From Holosporaceae bacterium 'Namur' (lineage in GTDB: Bacteria; Pseudomonadota; Alphaproteobacteria; Rickettsiales; Midichloriaceae): a stretch of DNA of 61,523 nt. Location: positions 1 through 61,523 of the forward strand of contig JACGYV010000010.1 of assembly GCA_014116815.1 (NCBI GenBank), read 5' to 3'. The position numbers and the translations under genes were made by a program. Shown piece after piece: positions 1-9,066 of the stretch. Positions within the stretch are counted from its first letter, which is position 1. Each line of letters starts with the position of its first letter. The notes under the pieces were generated by a model that worked only from the letters and a program-made list of their open reading frames with translations, was not told the origin of the DNA and did no database searches.

Positions 1-92
1 ATTATCTGCTCACTATTATATTTCTTTTTCATCATATAATTACTCCATCTAATTTTATTTATAGATTAGCTCAATAGCTATCTATTTACTAA

Positions 93-203
93 CCTATTCA
101 TGGCGCTATTATACGGGGGCAGGACATACTACCTAAACCTGATAACTCCCTTTCTTGCGAAGAGATGAATAACATTATTAAGGAGAATCATGATAGGGAT
201 TGA
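93..203 (+). pseudogene. C-terminal remnant of a VapB/AbrB-like antitoxin
   Basis: A reading frame open from 93 to the TGA at 201-203 encodes a 36-residue tail. It includes IRGQDILPKPDNSLSCEEMN and ends in ENHDRD. The stop overlaps the vapC start at 190 by 14 bases, the usual arrangement of an antitoxin-toxin pair. An in-frame TAA at 90-92 closes the frame and no ATG precedes the tail except an internal one, so the DNA-binding N-terminal half is missing. Calling it an antitoxin rests on position and overlap; the sequence alone is too short to assign a family. Confidence 0.5.
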
Positions 204-627
204 TGCTGACATCTTAGTTAGATACTTAACTCAGGATAATACCGAACAAGCTAACCTAGTAAGTTCACTTTTAGAAAAGTATGAAGGACAAAAACAATCC
301 ATATATATAAACAAGATTGTTTTATGCGAACTTATTTTGGTTCTAGAAAGAGGGTATAAATATTCTAAATCACAAATTACTTTAGCTATTAGATCTCTTC
401 TTAGTACCCAAGAATTTATATTTGAGCATTTAGAAGCATCATGGTTAGCACTTGAGGTTTATGAAAAAAATAATGCTGAATTTTTCGATGCTTTAATTGG
501 TGAGATAAATAAGCTTAAAGGTTGCTCCGCTACCTATACTCTCGATATAGCTGCTTCAAAGCTAAATTCCTTTGAAGTTCTTAATACGCAAAATAAAATT
601 AGCATTTTGGAACCCTTCAGTATCTGA
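190..627 (+). CDS. vapC: PIN-domain ribonuclease toxin, VapC family
   Basis: This 145-residue protein spans the normal length of a VapC endoribonuclease, which cleaves tRNA or other RNA with Mg2+ held by conserved acidic residues. The four expected acidic positions are visible: Asp5 in the opening MIGIDADILVRYLTQD, Glu47 in CELILVLER, Asp100 in FFDALIGE and Asp119 in YTLDIAA. The order and context match chromosomal VapC toxins of alphaproteobacteria. The start at 190 overlaps the end of a truncated antitoxin frame and is preceded by AAGGAGAA. The catalytic set is complete although the adjacent antitoxin looks broken, so the toxin may be inactive for another reason, poorly expressed, or neutralised from elsewhere. 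Confidence 0.85.
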   Translation: MIGIDADILVRYLTQDNTEQANLVSSLLEKYEGQKQSIYINKIVLCELILVLERGYKYSKSQITLAIRSLLSTQEFIFEHLEASWLALEVYEKNNAEFFDALIGEINKLKGCSATYTLDIAASKLNSFEVLNTQNKISILEPFSI

Positions 628-700
628 AATTATCCATGAATGCTAATTTTGTAGTATGTTAACGTTGCAAAAAAATGTAATTTAAAATTAGAGCTTAGAA

Positions 701-728
701 GGTAAGCAAAAATCATAATTTACTTACC
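701..728. terminator. weak hairpin between convergent genes
   Basis: GGTAAG at 701-706 pairs with CTTACC at 723-728, and three further A-T pairs follow after one mismatch. It lies between the ends of vapC (+) and the MACPF-like gene (-), where a shared terminator would be expected. The stem is short and lacks a clear T-run. Confidence 0.3.
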
Positions 729-764
729 ATAATTTAAAAATATTGTCCGAGTATAGAATTTATA

Positions 765-2408
765 TTATAAAGAGTCAATTCCTTCCCAAGATAACTGGAT
801 CTGGTTAAGCATTTGCCCATTATTCATAAATCCCTGGTCAATACCTTCATAGTAAGGTGATATTTGCTTAGAAATAACTCCCTCACCAGAATCACAGTTC
901 CATTTATCCACACAACACCACCTACTATAAATAGAATAATTTATTCCATCATTTGAATTACCTTTTATATTATACCAGCAATCCATACCATTACTACCGG
1001 ACTTATATAATCCTGTTGTGGAAAGACTACTATCTGTAAATGATAAAGAATCAGCTTTTCCGCCCCAGATAATGCTGCCGGTTCCCGGAGGAGTAGCTTG
1101 AGGAGCCCATGAATTCTCATCACCGTTTTTATATAAAGTGAAGAACCCTAAAGGGAATGAATATTTTATTGCCTTTAAAAAATCTAAATCGGTATTAGTT
1201 ATATTAACTAAATCATTTACAATATTTTGGGTTATAAAATCACAATCTTCAGGATGATCAAAGCACCCTAGAGCACTTTCCGACGGATCATTATAATTAA
1301 CTATTTTCCCGATATTATATTCAATTTCCTTTTCAAAATTTTTTATGTTTTTATATAGTTTAGAATTTGTATTCCAAGTAACCGGGTAGTGACTTATTAA
1401 TTGATCGGAATAATCTTGGTAAGATTTATTTGTTTCCAAAAGTTCCGACAGTAAATTTCTATCTTCTATAACAGTTGAATTTACGAGTGTTTTAGGCGGA
1501 ATTAGCCCTATATGTTCAATTTTCTCAGAATGAGCAAAGCCGGCGCCTAAAGGGGTTAAGCCGGTATTGTTGGAAATTTGAGTTCTAAAATCATTTACTG
1601 CATAATTAAGTAAGCTGCTAGCTGCGTTTATACAGTTATCCATTGCTTTGAGATCGCATGATAAAACATAATATTTTCCACTACTGTCTTTTTCCAGTAT
1701 TTTAGAAAGTTGGCTTGGGTCTCCTCCTACTTGTAAGGCTTGTATGGAAACCGAACCACCTATATTCAACTCATTTGCTATTTTCTGGATTTCTCCGGAT
1801 GCACTAAAAATATTGCCCCACGAGGCGCCTGCTTTAGCTTTGAATTCTTCTTTTTCATAATGGCTGCCGAAATTAAGATTTATACTCATGATAAGTGAAG
1901 CGCCTTCATCATAAGAATCAATATACTTATCTCCACAAACTATTCCAAAATACGGCTTAACCAGGTTACTATTATATGAGTCTTTCCCAATTGCATTTAG
2001 GGCATTCTGCTCAACACCGGCAAGTTTTACTTTTATAGTATCAGCAATATATTGGAAGTAGCTTTGGGAGAATGAATTACTATCATCTTGGATAGACCTC
2101 ATATATTCTGCATCAGCACTTCCTGAAAACATTCCGAATTTCCCTTTGGTAGTTACATCTATTTTAAGCATTTTTTGAATTTCTGAAAAAGAGTATGCTG
2201 TTTTTAACTCTATCTTACCATGCTGGCCGGATGAAAAGGTAGTGACATTATAGCACGGTTGTGTTGATAACTGTTGTGAGTCGCTTGAAAAGCCATATCC
2301 GGCATACCCGCCTCCTTCGTATGATGGCTCCAGGTAATTAATCAGTTTATCTTTTAATTCATTGTTTAAGGCTTTGTTTTTAAAAGGGATTTTATTTATT
2401 TTAGGCAT
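765..2408 (-). CDS. MACPF/CDC-like candidate pore-forming protein
   Basis: This 547-residue protein has no signal peptide. Between residues about 90 and 230 it resembles membrane-attack-complex/perforin domains: a Ser-rich stretch (DDSNSFSQSYFQYIADTIKV), then CGDKYIDSYDEGASLIMSIN, which matches the position and spacing of the family signature around an aromatic-Gly-x-x-Tyr-Ile core. A downstream GGDPSQLSKIL segment is also typical. The C-terminal 120 residues are Cys- and Trp-rich (SRWCCVDKWNCDSGEG) and may form a separate binding domain. MACPF proteins assemble membrane pores, and bacterial ones are usually secreted toxins or effectors. The start is supported by GGAGGA just upstream. The gene lies in an accessory region beside a LuxR regulator. 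Remote homology judged by eye: moderate confidence for the fold, low for function. Confidence 0.5.
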   Translation of the reverse strand: MPKINKIPFKNKALNNELKDKLINYLEPSYEGGGYAGYGFSSDSQQLSTQPCYNVTTFSSGQHGKIELKTAYSFSEIQKMLKIDVTTKGKFGMFSGSADAEYMRSIQDDSNSFSQSYFQYIADTIKVKLAGVEQNALNAIGKDSYNSNLVKPYFGIVCGDKYIDSYDEGASLIMSINLNFGSHYEKEEFKAKAGASWGNIFSASGEIQKIANELNIGGSVSIQALQVGGDPSQLSKILEKDSSGKYYVLSCDLKAMDNCINAASSLLNYAVNDFRTQISNNTGLTPLGAGFAHSEKIEHIGLIPPKTLVNSTVIEDRNLLSELLETNKSYQDYSDQLISHYPVTWNTNSKLYKNIKNFEKEIEYNIGKIVNYNDPSESALGCFDHPEDCDFITQNIVNDLVNITNTDLDFLKAIKYSFPLGFFTLYKNGDENSWAPQATPPGTGSIIWGGKADSLSFTDSSLSTTGLYKSGSNGMDCWYNIKGNSNDGINYSIYSRWCCVDKWNCDSGEGVISKQISPYYEGIDQGFMNNGQMLNQIQLSWEGIDSL

Positions 2409-2648
2409 AAATCCTCCATTATTGACTGTTATTTAATGACCAATACTTATCAATATAAAAGTATTTCGGGTTTATAATATTTATTATAAATGAATTACTT
2501 TTATGCCTCATAAAGCTATGACAATTTAAATTTATAAGCTATTCGTGAAAATCACGTATTTACATTGAAGATATTACGAAACTTCAATTGCTTTAATAAG
2601 CATGTAAGAATTTAAGCGATTGACATAAAACTATTCATGTAACTTTAC

Positions 2649-3476
2649 TCATTTGAGTATATTAATATCACTTTTTAAATACATTGAAACTAATTGTGAA
2701 CGATGGTTATATCCTGATTTAATTTTAATATTGTTCAGATAAACTTCTACAGTACGATCCGATATATCTAAAATATCCGCAATCTCCTTAATACTTTTTC
2801 CTAATGCTAAGTTTTGTAAACACTCAACTTCTCGTTTAGTTAGGTTAATACGATTATTTTCGGTAATATTAATACTATATTTTTGAATTTGTATATCTCT
2901 AGTTATAGCTTGTGGCTGTCTCTTTTGATTTATGATGCTTAAAACTAACTCTTTAGGTAATTTCGGAAGACTTATCTTACTTGTAATAAGGGTTTCAACC
3001 AGGCTTTTACTATGATGGTTAAAATATAGAATAAATTGCTTTAAAAAATTCATGTTATCTAATAAAAATAAATCTCCTTGTTCATGCGTACAGTCCATTA
3101 CAAAACTCCAGCATTCAATAATATCATGTTTCTTTTGAAAAAAGGAAATCCCGTTAGCTACATTAAATTTATCTATTAACATTGAATCGTTACCGTCAAG
3201 AAGTATTGTAGGCCATAAAAAATGATTAAGTTTTCCGATAGGCGTAGATAGCACTTCCGATAAATATAATCTATTTGCTTTGTGGTTATTAAATGCATCA
3301 GAACGTATAGTTTTACAGAACTCAAGCCAGTTACGGTCATAATTAACAAGGGTTATAACCGAGTAATCAGTAAATATCCTATCGTAAGCAAACTTAATAT
3401 TTCCTTCCTCAAGAGGCTTGCATATTTCATTTAATTCACTCTGAACTTCAATTGCATAATCCCAAATATCTTTCAT
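2649..3476 (-). CDS. LuxR-family transcriptional regulator
   Basis: This 275-residue regulator has a C-terminal LuxR-type helix-turn-helix at about residues 210-270, with the diagnostic run LTKREVECLQNLALGKSIKE followed by IADILDISDRTVEVYLNNIK. The N-terminal 190 residues (FAYDRIFTDYSVITLVNYDR and following) have the look of an autoinducer-binding or PAS-like sensor domain but lack clearly recognisable ligand residues. No luxI-type synthase is in the window, so it is best read as an orphan or solo LuxR. It lies directly upstream of the MACPF-like gene in the same direction, separated by about 240 bases, so control of that gene is possible but unproven. Confidence 0.85.
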   Translation of the reverse strand: MKDIWDYAIEVQSELNEICKPLEEGNIKFAYDRIFTDYSVITLVNYDRNWLEFCKTIRSDAFNNHKANRLYLSEVLSTPIGKLNHFLWPTILLDGNDSMLIDKFNVANGISFFQKKHDIIECWSFVMDCTHEQGDLFLLDNMNFLKQFILYFNHHSKSLVETLITSKISLPKLPKELVLSIINQKRQPQAITRDIQIQKYSINITENNRINLTKREVECLQNLALGKSIKEIADILDISDRTVEVYLNNIKIKSGYNHRSQLVSMYLKSDINILK

Positions 3477-3919
3477 TAATTTTCAAAATTATTGTAAGGT
3501 TATAAACTTTTTTATACTTATTTTAGTAATGTTTCAAGAACTATAGTTTTAAGAGGCATTGCCAAGCTGTTAAGGTATAAAGTAGGTATGATATAGTCAC
3601 ATGTCGATCCTATGTAGCGATAAATATGGCTAAGAAGTATAAAGCTTATGTTACTTAAAGGTAGGCACTTTTTTGAAAGCCGGCAAACTGATAAATAACC
3701 AGTTTGGAACATGTGCAATACTAAGTTGTGTCACACAAGATATATTATGTGACTCAACCTTGCATTTCTATAAATTTGGCTTCATAAAATTTTATTACTT
3801 ATATGGTTGTCTCTTAATGTTTAATACTAAGAGGCATAAATCTAGCTAACTAATTCTTAAGTAATTAACCTGATTATTTATATGGGATTATACTAACTTA
3901 TTATTTTTAAGCTTACACT
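3477..3919. other. 443-base region without a convincing gene
   Basis: AT-rich spacer between the LuxR gene and the end of the deaminase gene. A 66-codon minus-strand frame at 3518-3718 shows no recognisable family and no ribosome-binding site. The only structure seen is an 11-base inverted repeat with one mismatch at 3725-3735 and 3748-3758. Confidence 0.5.
3725..3758. repeat. inverted repeat (hairpin)
   Basis: GTTGTGTCACA at 3725-3735 and TGTGACTCAAC at 3748-3758 are complementary apart from one position, with a 12-base spacer. It could be a transcript hairpin, an operator-like palindrome or the relic of an insertion-sequence end. There is no following T-run. Confidence 0.45.
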
Positions 3920-6064
3920 CTATTCTCTTCCTTTACCTCTATCCTTTTCTTCCCTTCCAGTTAATACTTTTTCACTAAATCTTCCTGAGCTTTGCGAAGA
4001 GCCTTTCTCCACATCTGTTATATCTTTGCTACTACTATGTTCTTTTAAAACAGTATTTAATCCTTCCTGATATCCTCTGGAATACTCCTTTTGGCTTATA
4101 GATCTAGAAATATTTGCTATAATCTCAAAATGCTTTATATCTTGTGTATAATGCTCATTATCAGCTTCATGATTAATTTTGTTCATTTTGTCTATGGAAA
4201 ACCCTAAAACTTCCATAATGTTGGCAGTATTATATTCTAAGCCTTTAAAACTTTCAGATTGCATAAAACTAATAATCTTCTCAGCATATAATTTATGAAG
4301 CTCAAACTTCTCCAATATATCGGTTAAACCACCAGCTTGTTCGATTAAAAAGTCTATTTGCTCTTCTGGTGCTTTTGTTAGCCCTTCATCGGTTAATTTT
4401 TCTTCTATTGTACTCCTCCAGGTTCTTGCCTTAACATCAGTTTCAATATCACTAGGCGAATTATCAGCATACTGCATTGAGCTACTACCCATAGAAGTAT
4501 GGTGTGATTTTATTTTAATACCTACAACTTTACCTAACTGCTCACTCGTAAGTGTTCCAATCTCTTGGACAACTACATATAAAGCCAAATCCTGACCTTT
4601 CTCTTCCATCTCCTGGTATATTTCAAAAGCTTCCTTGCCTAAAAAGTGTTTAAGTTGCCCGTCATTTACTTTTATTTTATTAATTATAAACCACTCAAAA
4701 CTTTGACCATGATGTCCTCTTGTATAAATAGGAACTTTTATGGCCTTTCCTTCATCATCTTGGTACTCTAACATTAATGGGTCTGAAGGATCATTAGTAA
4801 TCACTAAATGACAATGTGCACAACAAAGTTTTGATAGACCTATATATATTTTATCAAGTTTACCTTTGATATTTGGCTGCTCGTCTAATAAATGCTCAAC
4901 AATTCGCATCTCAGCATGGCACTTATCATTTGTTTCGCCTTCTTCTATTAGCTCACTTCCTTTATTACCAGCTTTAAAAGAATTAATAATATTATTATTA
5001 AATTTTTTATCTCCAGTTGTAAGAGCCTCTTCTACCTTCATTAAGTCTTTTCTTGTTCGTATAGCTTGGTTCAGCTCTTTAAAGTTTACTGCTCCTTTAA
5101 TCTCTTCTGGTAGTTTCCCATGATACTCATCTAAAAGATGTATTATATTCTGTATTCGCCCTTTATCCTCTTCTTCCTTTAACTGTAAAGCAGTACAACA
5201 TGTATCTACTATTATTTTCATTCTGTCTTTCTGCTTTTTTTCTGGTTTTTCATAATTACCTTCCACACAGTTGGTAAAATATTTAAAGACCTTTACTGCA
5301 TGTTCTTTTATATGGGCTCTTTTCACATCAGAAGAGCTACCATGCAAATGGTTAAATGCATACAGTATTTTCTCTCCATTAAAGCATACTGCTGCACAAT
5401 CATTTATATCGGAGACAAGAAGTCTACTTAAAGAATCAAAGCGCCTTTCCTCCCAATCAAGATCACGTGATTCCCTTTCTGCATTAAGCTCATGTAAGTA
5501 TTTATAAAACTCTTGTGTAAATTTTTTAATAGTATCTCCATCGCCAGATTGTAGTGCCTCTTTAATTTTCTTTTCAGGCGTCAATCTACTCTCTTCTATA
5601 TATAAGGCAGCATATCTTGTTGATTCTATATCCTTCTTTGAAAAGCTTAGTGCTTCTAATACCTTAACTGCTTTAAATTTATCAAAATAATTATTAACTG
5701 TTTCTTCTATATAAGCCTTTGAGATCTTTTTTTCATCAAGCATTTTCTTTAAAGCTTTCATAGGTATTAGGTCTTTACGTATCTGTGATCTACTTGAAAT
5801 TTCGTTAAGGTGTCCTTCCACTGTTTTTGCAATCTTAGGATTAACTTTAATCTCTTCCTCTTCTCCTTCGATCTCTTTCCTATTCCTTTTTGCTTTCGTT
5901 TCTACTTTAGGATTTTTATCTTTAGATTCTTTTTGTTTTCTTTTGCTGCTTATCCCTCTTCTTGACATATGTCTCTCAGTTAGGTTATTCCTTTGTATTT
6001 TATTATGGCATATTTGAGATATTTTATAAATATTTTTATTTATTAGTTGATAACTATTAAGCAT
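3920..6064 (-). CDS. Large protein with OTT_1508-like deaminase domain
   Basis: This is a 714-residue protein numbered from the ATG at 6064. An ATG at 5968 preceded by GAGAG is an alternative start. The N-terminus is very Lys/Arg-rich (SSKRKQKESKDKN and KAKRNRKE) and could act as a nuclear localisation signal in a eukaryotic host. In the middle lies a nucleic-acid-deaminase-type zinc site: His383-Ala-Glu385 in CHAEMRIVEHLL and Cys415-Ala-His-Cys418 in LSKLCCAHCHLVI. This pattern, with the strand IYIGLSKLCC, matches the OTT_1508-like deaminase family known from Orientia and other intracellular bacteria and from polymorphic toxins. The flanks are mostly helical. The gene follows an ankyrin gene by 29 bases in the same direction, suggesting co-expression. 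Substrate unknown; an effector or toxin role is inferred. Confidence 0.75.
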   Translation of the reverse strand: MLNSYQLINKNIYKISQICHNKIQRNNLTERHMSRRGISSKRKQKESKDKNPKVETKAKRNRKEIEGEEEEIKVNPKIAKTVEGHLNEISSRSQIRKDLIPMKALKKMLDEKKISKAYIEETVNNYFDKFKAVKVLEALSFSKKDIESTRYAALYIEESRLTPEKKIKEALQSGDGDTIKKFTQEFYKYLHELNAERESRDLDWEERRFDSLSRLLVSDINDCAAVCFNGEKILYAFNHLHGSSSDVKRAHIKEHAVKVFKYFTNCVEGNYEKPEKKQKDRMKIIVDTCCTALQLKEEEDKGRIQNIIHLLDEYHGKLPEEIKGAVNFKELNQAIRTRKDLMKVEEALTTGDKKFNNNIINSFKAGNKGSELIEEGETNDKCHAEMRIVEHLLDEQPNIKGKLDKIYIGLSKLCCAHCHLVITNDPSDPLMLEYQDDEGKAIKVPIYTRGHHGQSFEWFIINKIKVNDGQLKHFLGKEAFEIYQEMEEKGQDLALYVVVQEIGTLTSEQLGKVVGIKIKSHHTSMGSSSMQYADNSPSDIETDVKARTWRSTIEEKLTDEGLTKAPEEQIDFLIEQAGGLTDILEKFELHKLYAEKIISFMQSESFKGLEYNTANIMEVLGFSIDKMNKINHEADNEHYTQDIKHFEIIANISRSISQKEYSRGYQEGLNTVLKEHSSSKDITDVEKGSSQSSGRFSEKVLTGREEKDRGKGRE

Positions 6065-6093
6065 TCTTATAAATAAGAAATTATTCTATGCTT

Positions 6094-7953
6094 TTATAGC
6101 CAATAACTTAAATGATCGTTAACTAGTGTTCCATCAAATGACAATACATCTTCTTCAATGCTATTTATATCCGATAATAGAGTGTTGATTCTCGCTTCAA
6201 TCTCATAATTACCTCCATTTAAGTTATTAGGATAATTAAACTTTATTAATTGTTCATCTTCATTTACTGTAAATCCATCTGTCGCGTCTTTATTGGAGAT
6301 ACCTTGTCCTTTAAATTCTTCCCTGCCTTCTATTTTTATTTTTGCTTTTTCTTCTACACTATAGCTTTCTTCTTCAATAGTTCCGTCAGATAACTTATCA
6401 CTTCTATTAGATAGATAAATACTCAAATAATTCTCTAAAGATTTATTTGCTGTATACACTTCTTTTATCAATCTTTGTATAGTTGAATTTGAGATAACCC
6501 ATTCCCTTAACCATTCGGGTAATTCTTTAATCCAGGCAAAAACTTGATCAATAAACAACATGCCAGGTAAATCATCTTCTTTATAACAAACATTTGTTAC
6601 TATATGTCTCTTATCTTCTTGTTTAATGTATAGCCTATGCCCATTTCCTATATTTTCTCGCTCTTTATTATCACTATTATCATAATTATTTATACTTTTT
6701 AGTTGAGTATTATTCTCAATTGCTTCGCCAGCAGAATTGTTTTTGCTATCTTCATCAGAGGAATTATTTTTAGTAGTGTTGTTTTCCTCAACTTCCATGT
6801 TTGTATCTTTATTTCTTTTTTTATCACTTAGCGCTCTAAAAATTGCTACTTCTTCAGTGTTGATTTTTCTTCCTATGCCATCAGTATACTCTACTATTTT
6901 TTCTATTACTTCACTTGGTAAATATGGAAGGTCAGCTAAGTAGGTTATATATTTTAATATTTGTTCTAATAGCTTCTTGTTATCTTCTCTAATTTGTAAC
7001 CCTGAAGCAATAGCTTCGTAATATGTGCTTAAAGCTATTTCTCCTTTTCTCTTTATATAATCTTTAGGTGTTTTGCCATATTTATTCTTACTTTCATTTA
7101 GTTGATCAGTTTCGCATCCATATTGTACCAATAGCTTGACCATTTCCATAAATTCTTCTTTGCCAACCCAGTTTACACTATATCTTGATGCTAGTATATG
7201 TACCCCTGAGCAATTATCTTTATCAACATAATTGACATTTGCGTCATTTATAAGTAAAAATTCTACTATATTAACCTTGTTGAAACATATAGTTCTGAGT
7301 AATGCAATTATATTATCATCTGAGTAAGTTTCAATTATCTGATTAATATCTACTCCATGCTTAAGTAACAATCTTGCAATATTAATACTTTTTTCTGAGC
7401 CATCTCTCATACCATCAACCGCATATTCCCAAGGAGATATTATGTCTATACTCTCGTTCGGATCAACCTTATATTCCTCTAATAATAACCTTATTAAATC
7501 TTCTTGCTTGTAACATATAGCCTTCTGCAACAGATTTTTACCATTATAGTAAGCTTCTATTAAGCTATTATCATTTTCGATAAATAATTTGACTACTTCA
7601 ATATGTCCTTTTTCAACTGCAATGTGTACAGCGTTTATATATTTAATCCTATATTCGTGAATAAGTAATTCTACTATCTTTATCTGCCCTTTTCTTGCAG
7701 CATCAAATAAGGCTAATTGTTTTTTAATGTAATGATGTCTGCCATTCTCCATAATATATTGAAATACATTCACACTTCCTATACTTGCAGCTTCATGTAA
7801 TGCTCCTCTTAAATTAGGTGTATCTATATTAGCACCTTGCTCAACTAAGATTTCTAAAGCTTCTACATTATCTTCTCGTATAGCTTGTTTTAAAAGGTCT
7901 TGGTGTTGCTTTGAATCTTTCAACTTTTTTTGTGATGTTAGCTTTCTTTTCAT
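6094..7953 (-). CDS. Ankyrin-repeat protein with F-box-like motif
   Basis: This 619-residue protein starts at the ATG at 7953, which has GGGGA six bases upstream; an in-frame TTG at 7968 is less likely. Residues about 15-310 form ankyrin repeats, seen in segments such as NVEALEILVEQGANIDTPN, GHIEVVKLFIENDNSLI and NIVEFLLINDANVNYVD. After the repeats, near residue 340-360, LPYLPSEVIEKIVEYTDG fits the consensus of an F-box-like helix (LPxEVxxxIxxY). Ankyrin plus C-terminal F-box-like architecture is established for Orientia Ank effectors and poxvirus host-range proteins, which recruit host SCF ubiquitin ligase. The C-terminal third is Asn/Ser/Glu-rich and unrecognised. It is the first gene of a probable two-gene unit with the deaminase protein. 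Confidence 0.85.
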   Translation of the reverse strand: MKRKLTSQKKLKDSKQHQDLLKQAIREDNVEALEILVEQGANIDTPNLRGALHEAASIGSVNVFQYIMENGRHHYIKKQLALFDAARKGQIKIVELLIHEYRIKYINAVHIAVEKGHIEVVKLFIENDNSLIEAYYNGKNLLQKAICYKQEDLIRLLLEEYKVDPNESIDIISPWEYAVDGMRDGSEKSINIARLLLKHGVDINQIIETYSDDNIIALLRTICFNKVNIVEFLLINDANVNYVDKDNCSGVHILASRYSVNWVGKEEFMEMVKLLVQYGCETDQLNESKNKYGKTPKDYIKRKGEIALSTYYEAIASGLQIREDNKKLLEQILKYITYLADLPYLPSEVIEKIVEYTDGIGRKINTEEVAIFRALSDKKRNKDTNMEVEENNTTKNNSSDEDSKNNSAGEAIENNTQLKSINNYDNSDNKERENIGNGHRLYIKQEDKRHIVTNVCYKEDDLPGMLFIDQVFAWIKELPEWLREWVISNSTIQRLIKEVYTANKSLENYLSIYLSNRSDKLSDGTIEEESYSVEEKAKIKIEGREEFKGQGISNKDATDGFTVNEDEQLIKFNYPNNLNGGNYEIEARINTLLSDINSIEEDVLSFDGTLVNDHLSYWL

Positions 7954-8212
7954 GATACATCCCCACAAAATGTGATAAATTATATATAATTGCGGACGAG
8001 AGAATTATTAGAAATATAACATAGTTTTATCTTTTTTATAGAAATCTCTGCTATTCCTTTAGTAGCTTCTTTCCATGATTTTTACTTGCCATTCCTAAGA
8101 TAAACACTGTTTCCCTTACTAAGATATTTTTATAAACACATCTTTATCTTTAATGCATTTATTCATTTCTTAAATGCTATATTTATACTTTGATTTAGAG
8201 ATTGGTTTATAC

Positions 8213-9066
8213 GGTTGTGTTGCAAAGAATGAAATTGAAAGAAGAAGTTATCTAATTATATGAGGTTTTCTAGAATATATAAGCAGGAGCTGGTAAGTTA
8301 AATTGTCTTTCAATAAAGTATTTAATATTTATAACAGAGCTCTTAAGTAAGTGATAAAGCTGCCCCTTGAATAACATATTGATTGTCTCAATACCTCTGA
8401 TGGTATTATGAGCTGTTTTATAACTATGATAACCCATAGCATCTTTAGTTTTCCATTTTACCCGTCTATGATCTTGCTCTATTATGTTATTTAGATATTT
8501 GTTCTTTCTTATATTTGTATTAGCAAACTTTCCTTCTTTTTGTAGTTGAGTGAAAGCTAAAGTATATGAGGAATTAGCATCTACTGTTATACTTTTTGGT
8601 TCGTAAGTATTTTTCTTATTGAGCAATTTAGTTAAGAATAGTTTAGCTGTTTTGTGATTGCGTGTTTTGCTTAAGTAGAAATCAATAGTGTTTTTGTTAC
8701 TATCAATTGCTCTATATAAGTATAACCATTTACCTTTAACCTTGATATAAGTTTCATCTAGATACCAAGAAGAATTAGTAGATTTGACAAAATAGCTAAC
8801 TTTCTTTTGTATTTCAGGACCATAATGCTGAACCCACCTGTATATTGTACTTGGAGAAATGTTTAATCCTCTCTCTTCCAGCATTTCACTTAAATTACGA
8901 TATCTAAGTCTGTACCTCAAATACCAGCTACACATAATAATATAATCTCCCCTTCATAGTGGCGCCATTTAAAATCTACAGACTTGTACTTTTTCATATA
9001 CATAATTATTAAGTTGCTTGCTTAACTCTATAGCTACTCTCAAATCTTATTCTTTGCAACACTACC
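8213..9066 (-). mobile_element. IS6-family insertion sequence (frameshifted copy)
   Basis: An 854-base element bounded by inverted repeats: GGTTGTGTTGCAAAGAAT at 8213-8230 and the complement of ATTCTTTGCAACACTACC at 9049-9066, differing at one position. It encloses one IS6-type transposase reading minus. The flanks at 8205-8212 and 9067-9074 are not identical, so no 8-base target duplication is seen. That is compatible with later rearrangement or with recombination between two copies. Confidence 0.85.
8270..8997 (-). pseudogene. IS6-family DDE transposase, frameshifted
   Basis: The longest frame (8270-8935, 221 residues) begins at CSWYLRYRLRYRNLSEMLEE and carries the DDE catalytic set: Asp in WYLDETYIKVKG, Asp in SITVDANSSYTLA and Glu in NIIEQDHRRVKWKTKDAMGY. 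The normal N-terminus is present in another frame from the ATG at 8997 (MKKYKSVDFKWRHYEGEIIL, then LCV). The two frames meet at about 8927-8938, where one base is missing relative to an intact LLCVxWYLRY junction. The element is therefore probably inactive in cis. A programmed shift is unlikely because IS6 transposases are normally made from one frame. Confidence 0.85.

Noticed and set aside
3518..3718. 66-codon minus-strand frame as a gene
   Set aside because: No ribosome-binding site, no recognisable family, and it lies in a relic-like spacer.
4866..5507. Plus-strand frames inside the deaminase gene
   Set aside because: They are antisense shadows with Ser/Leu-rich composition and no independent signals.
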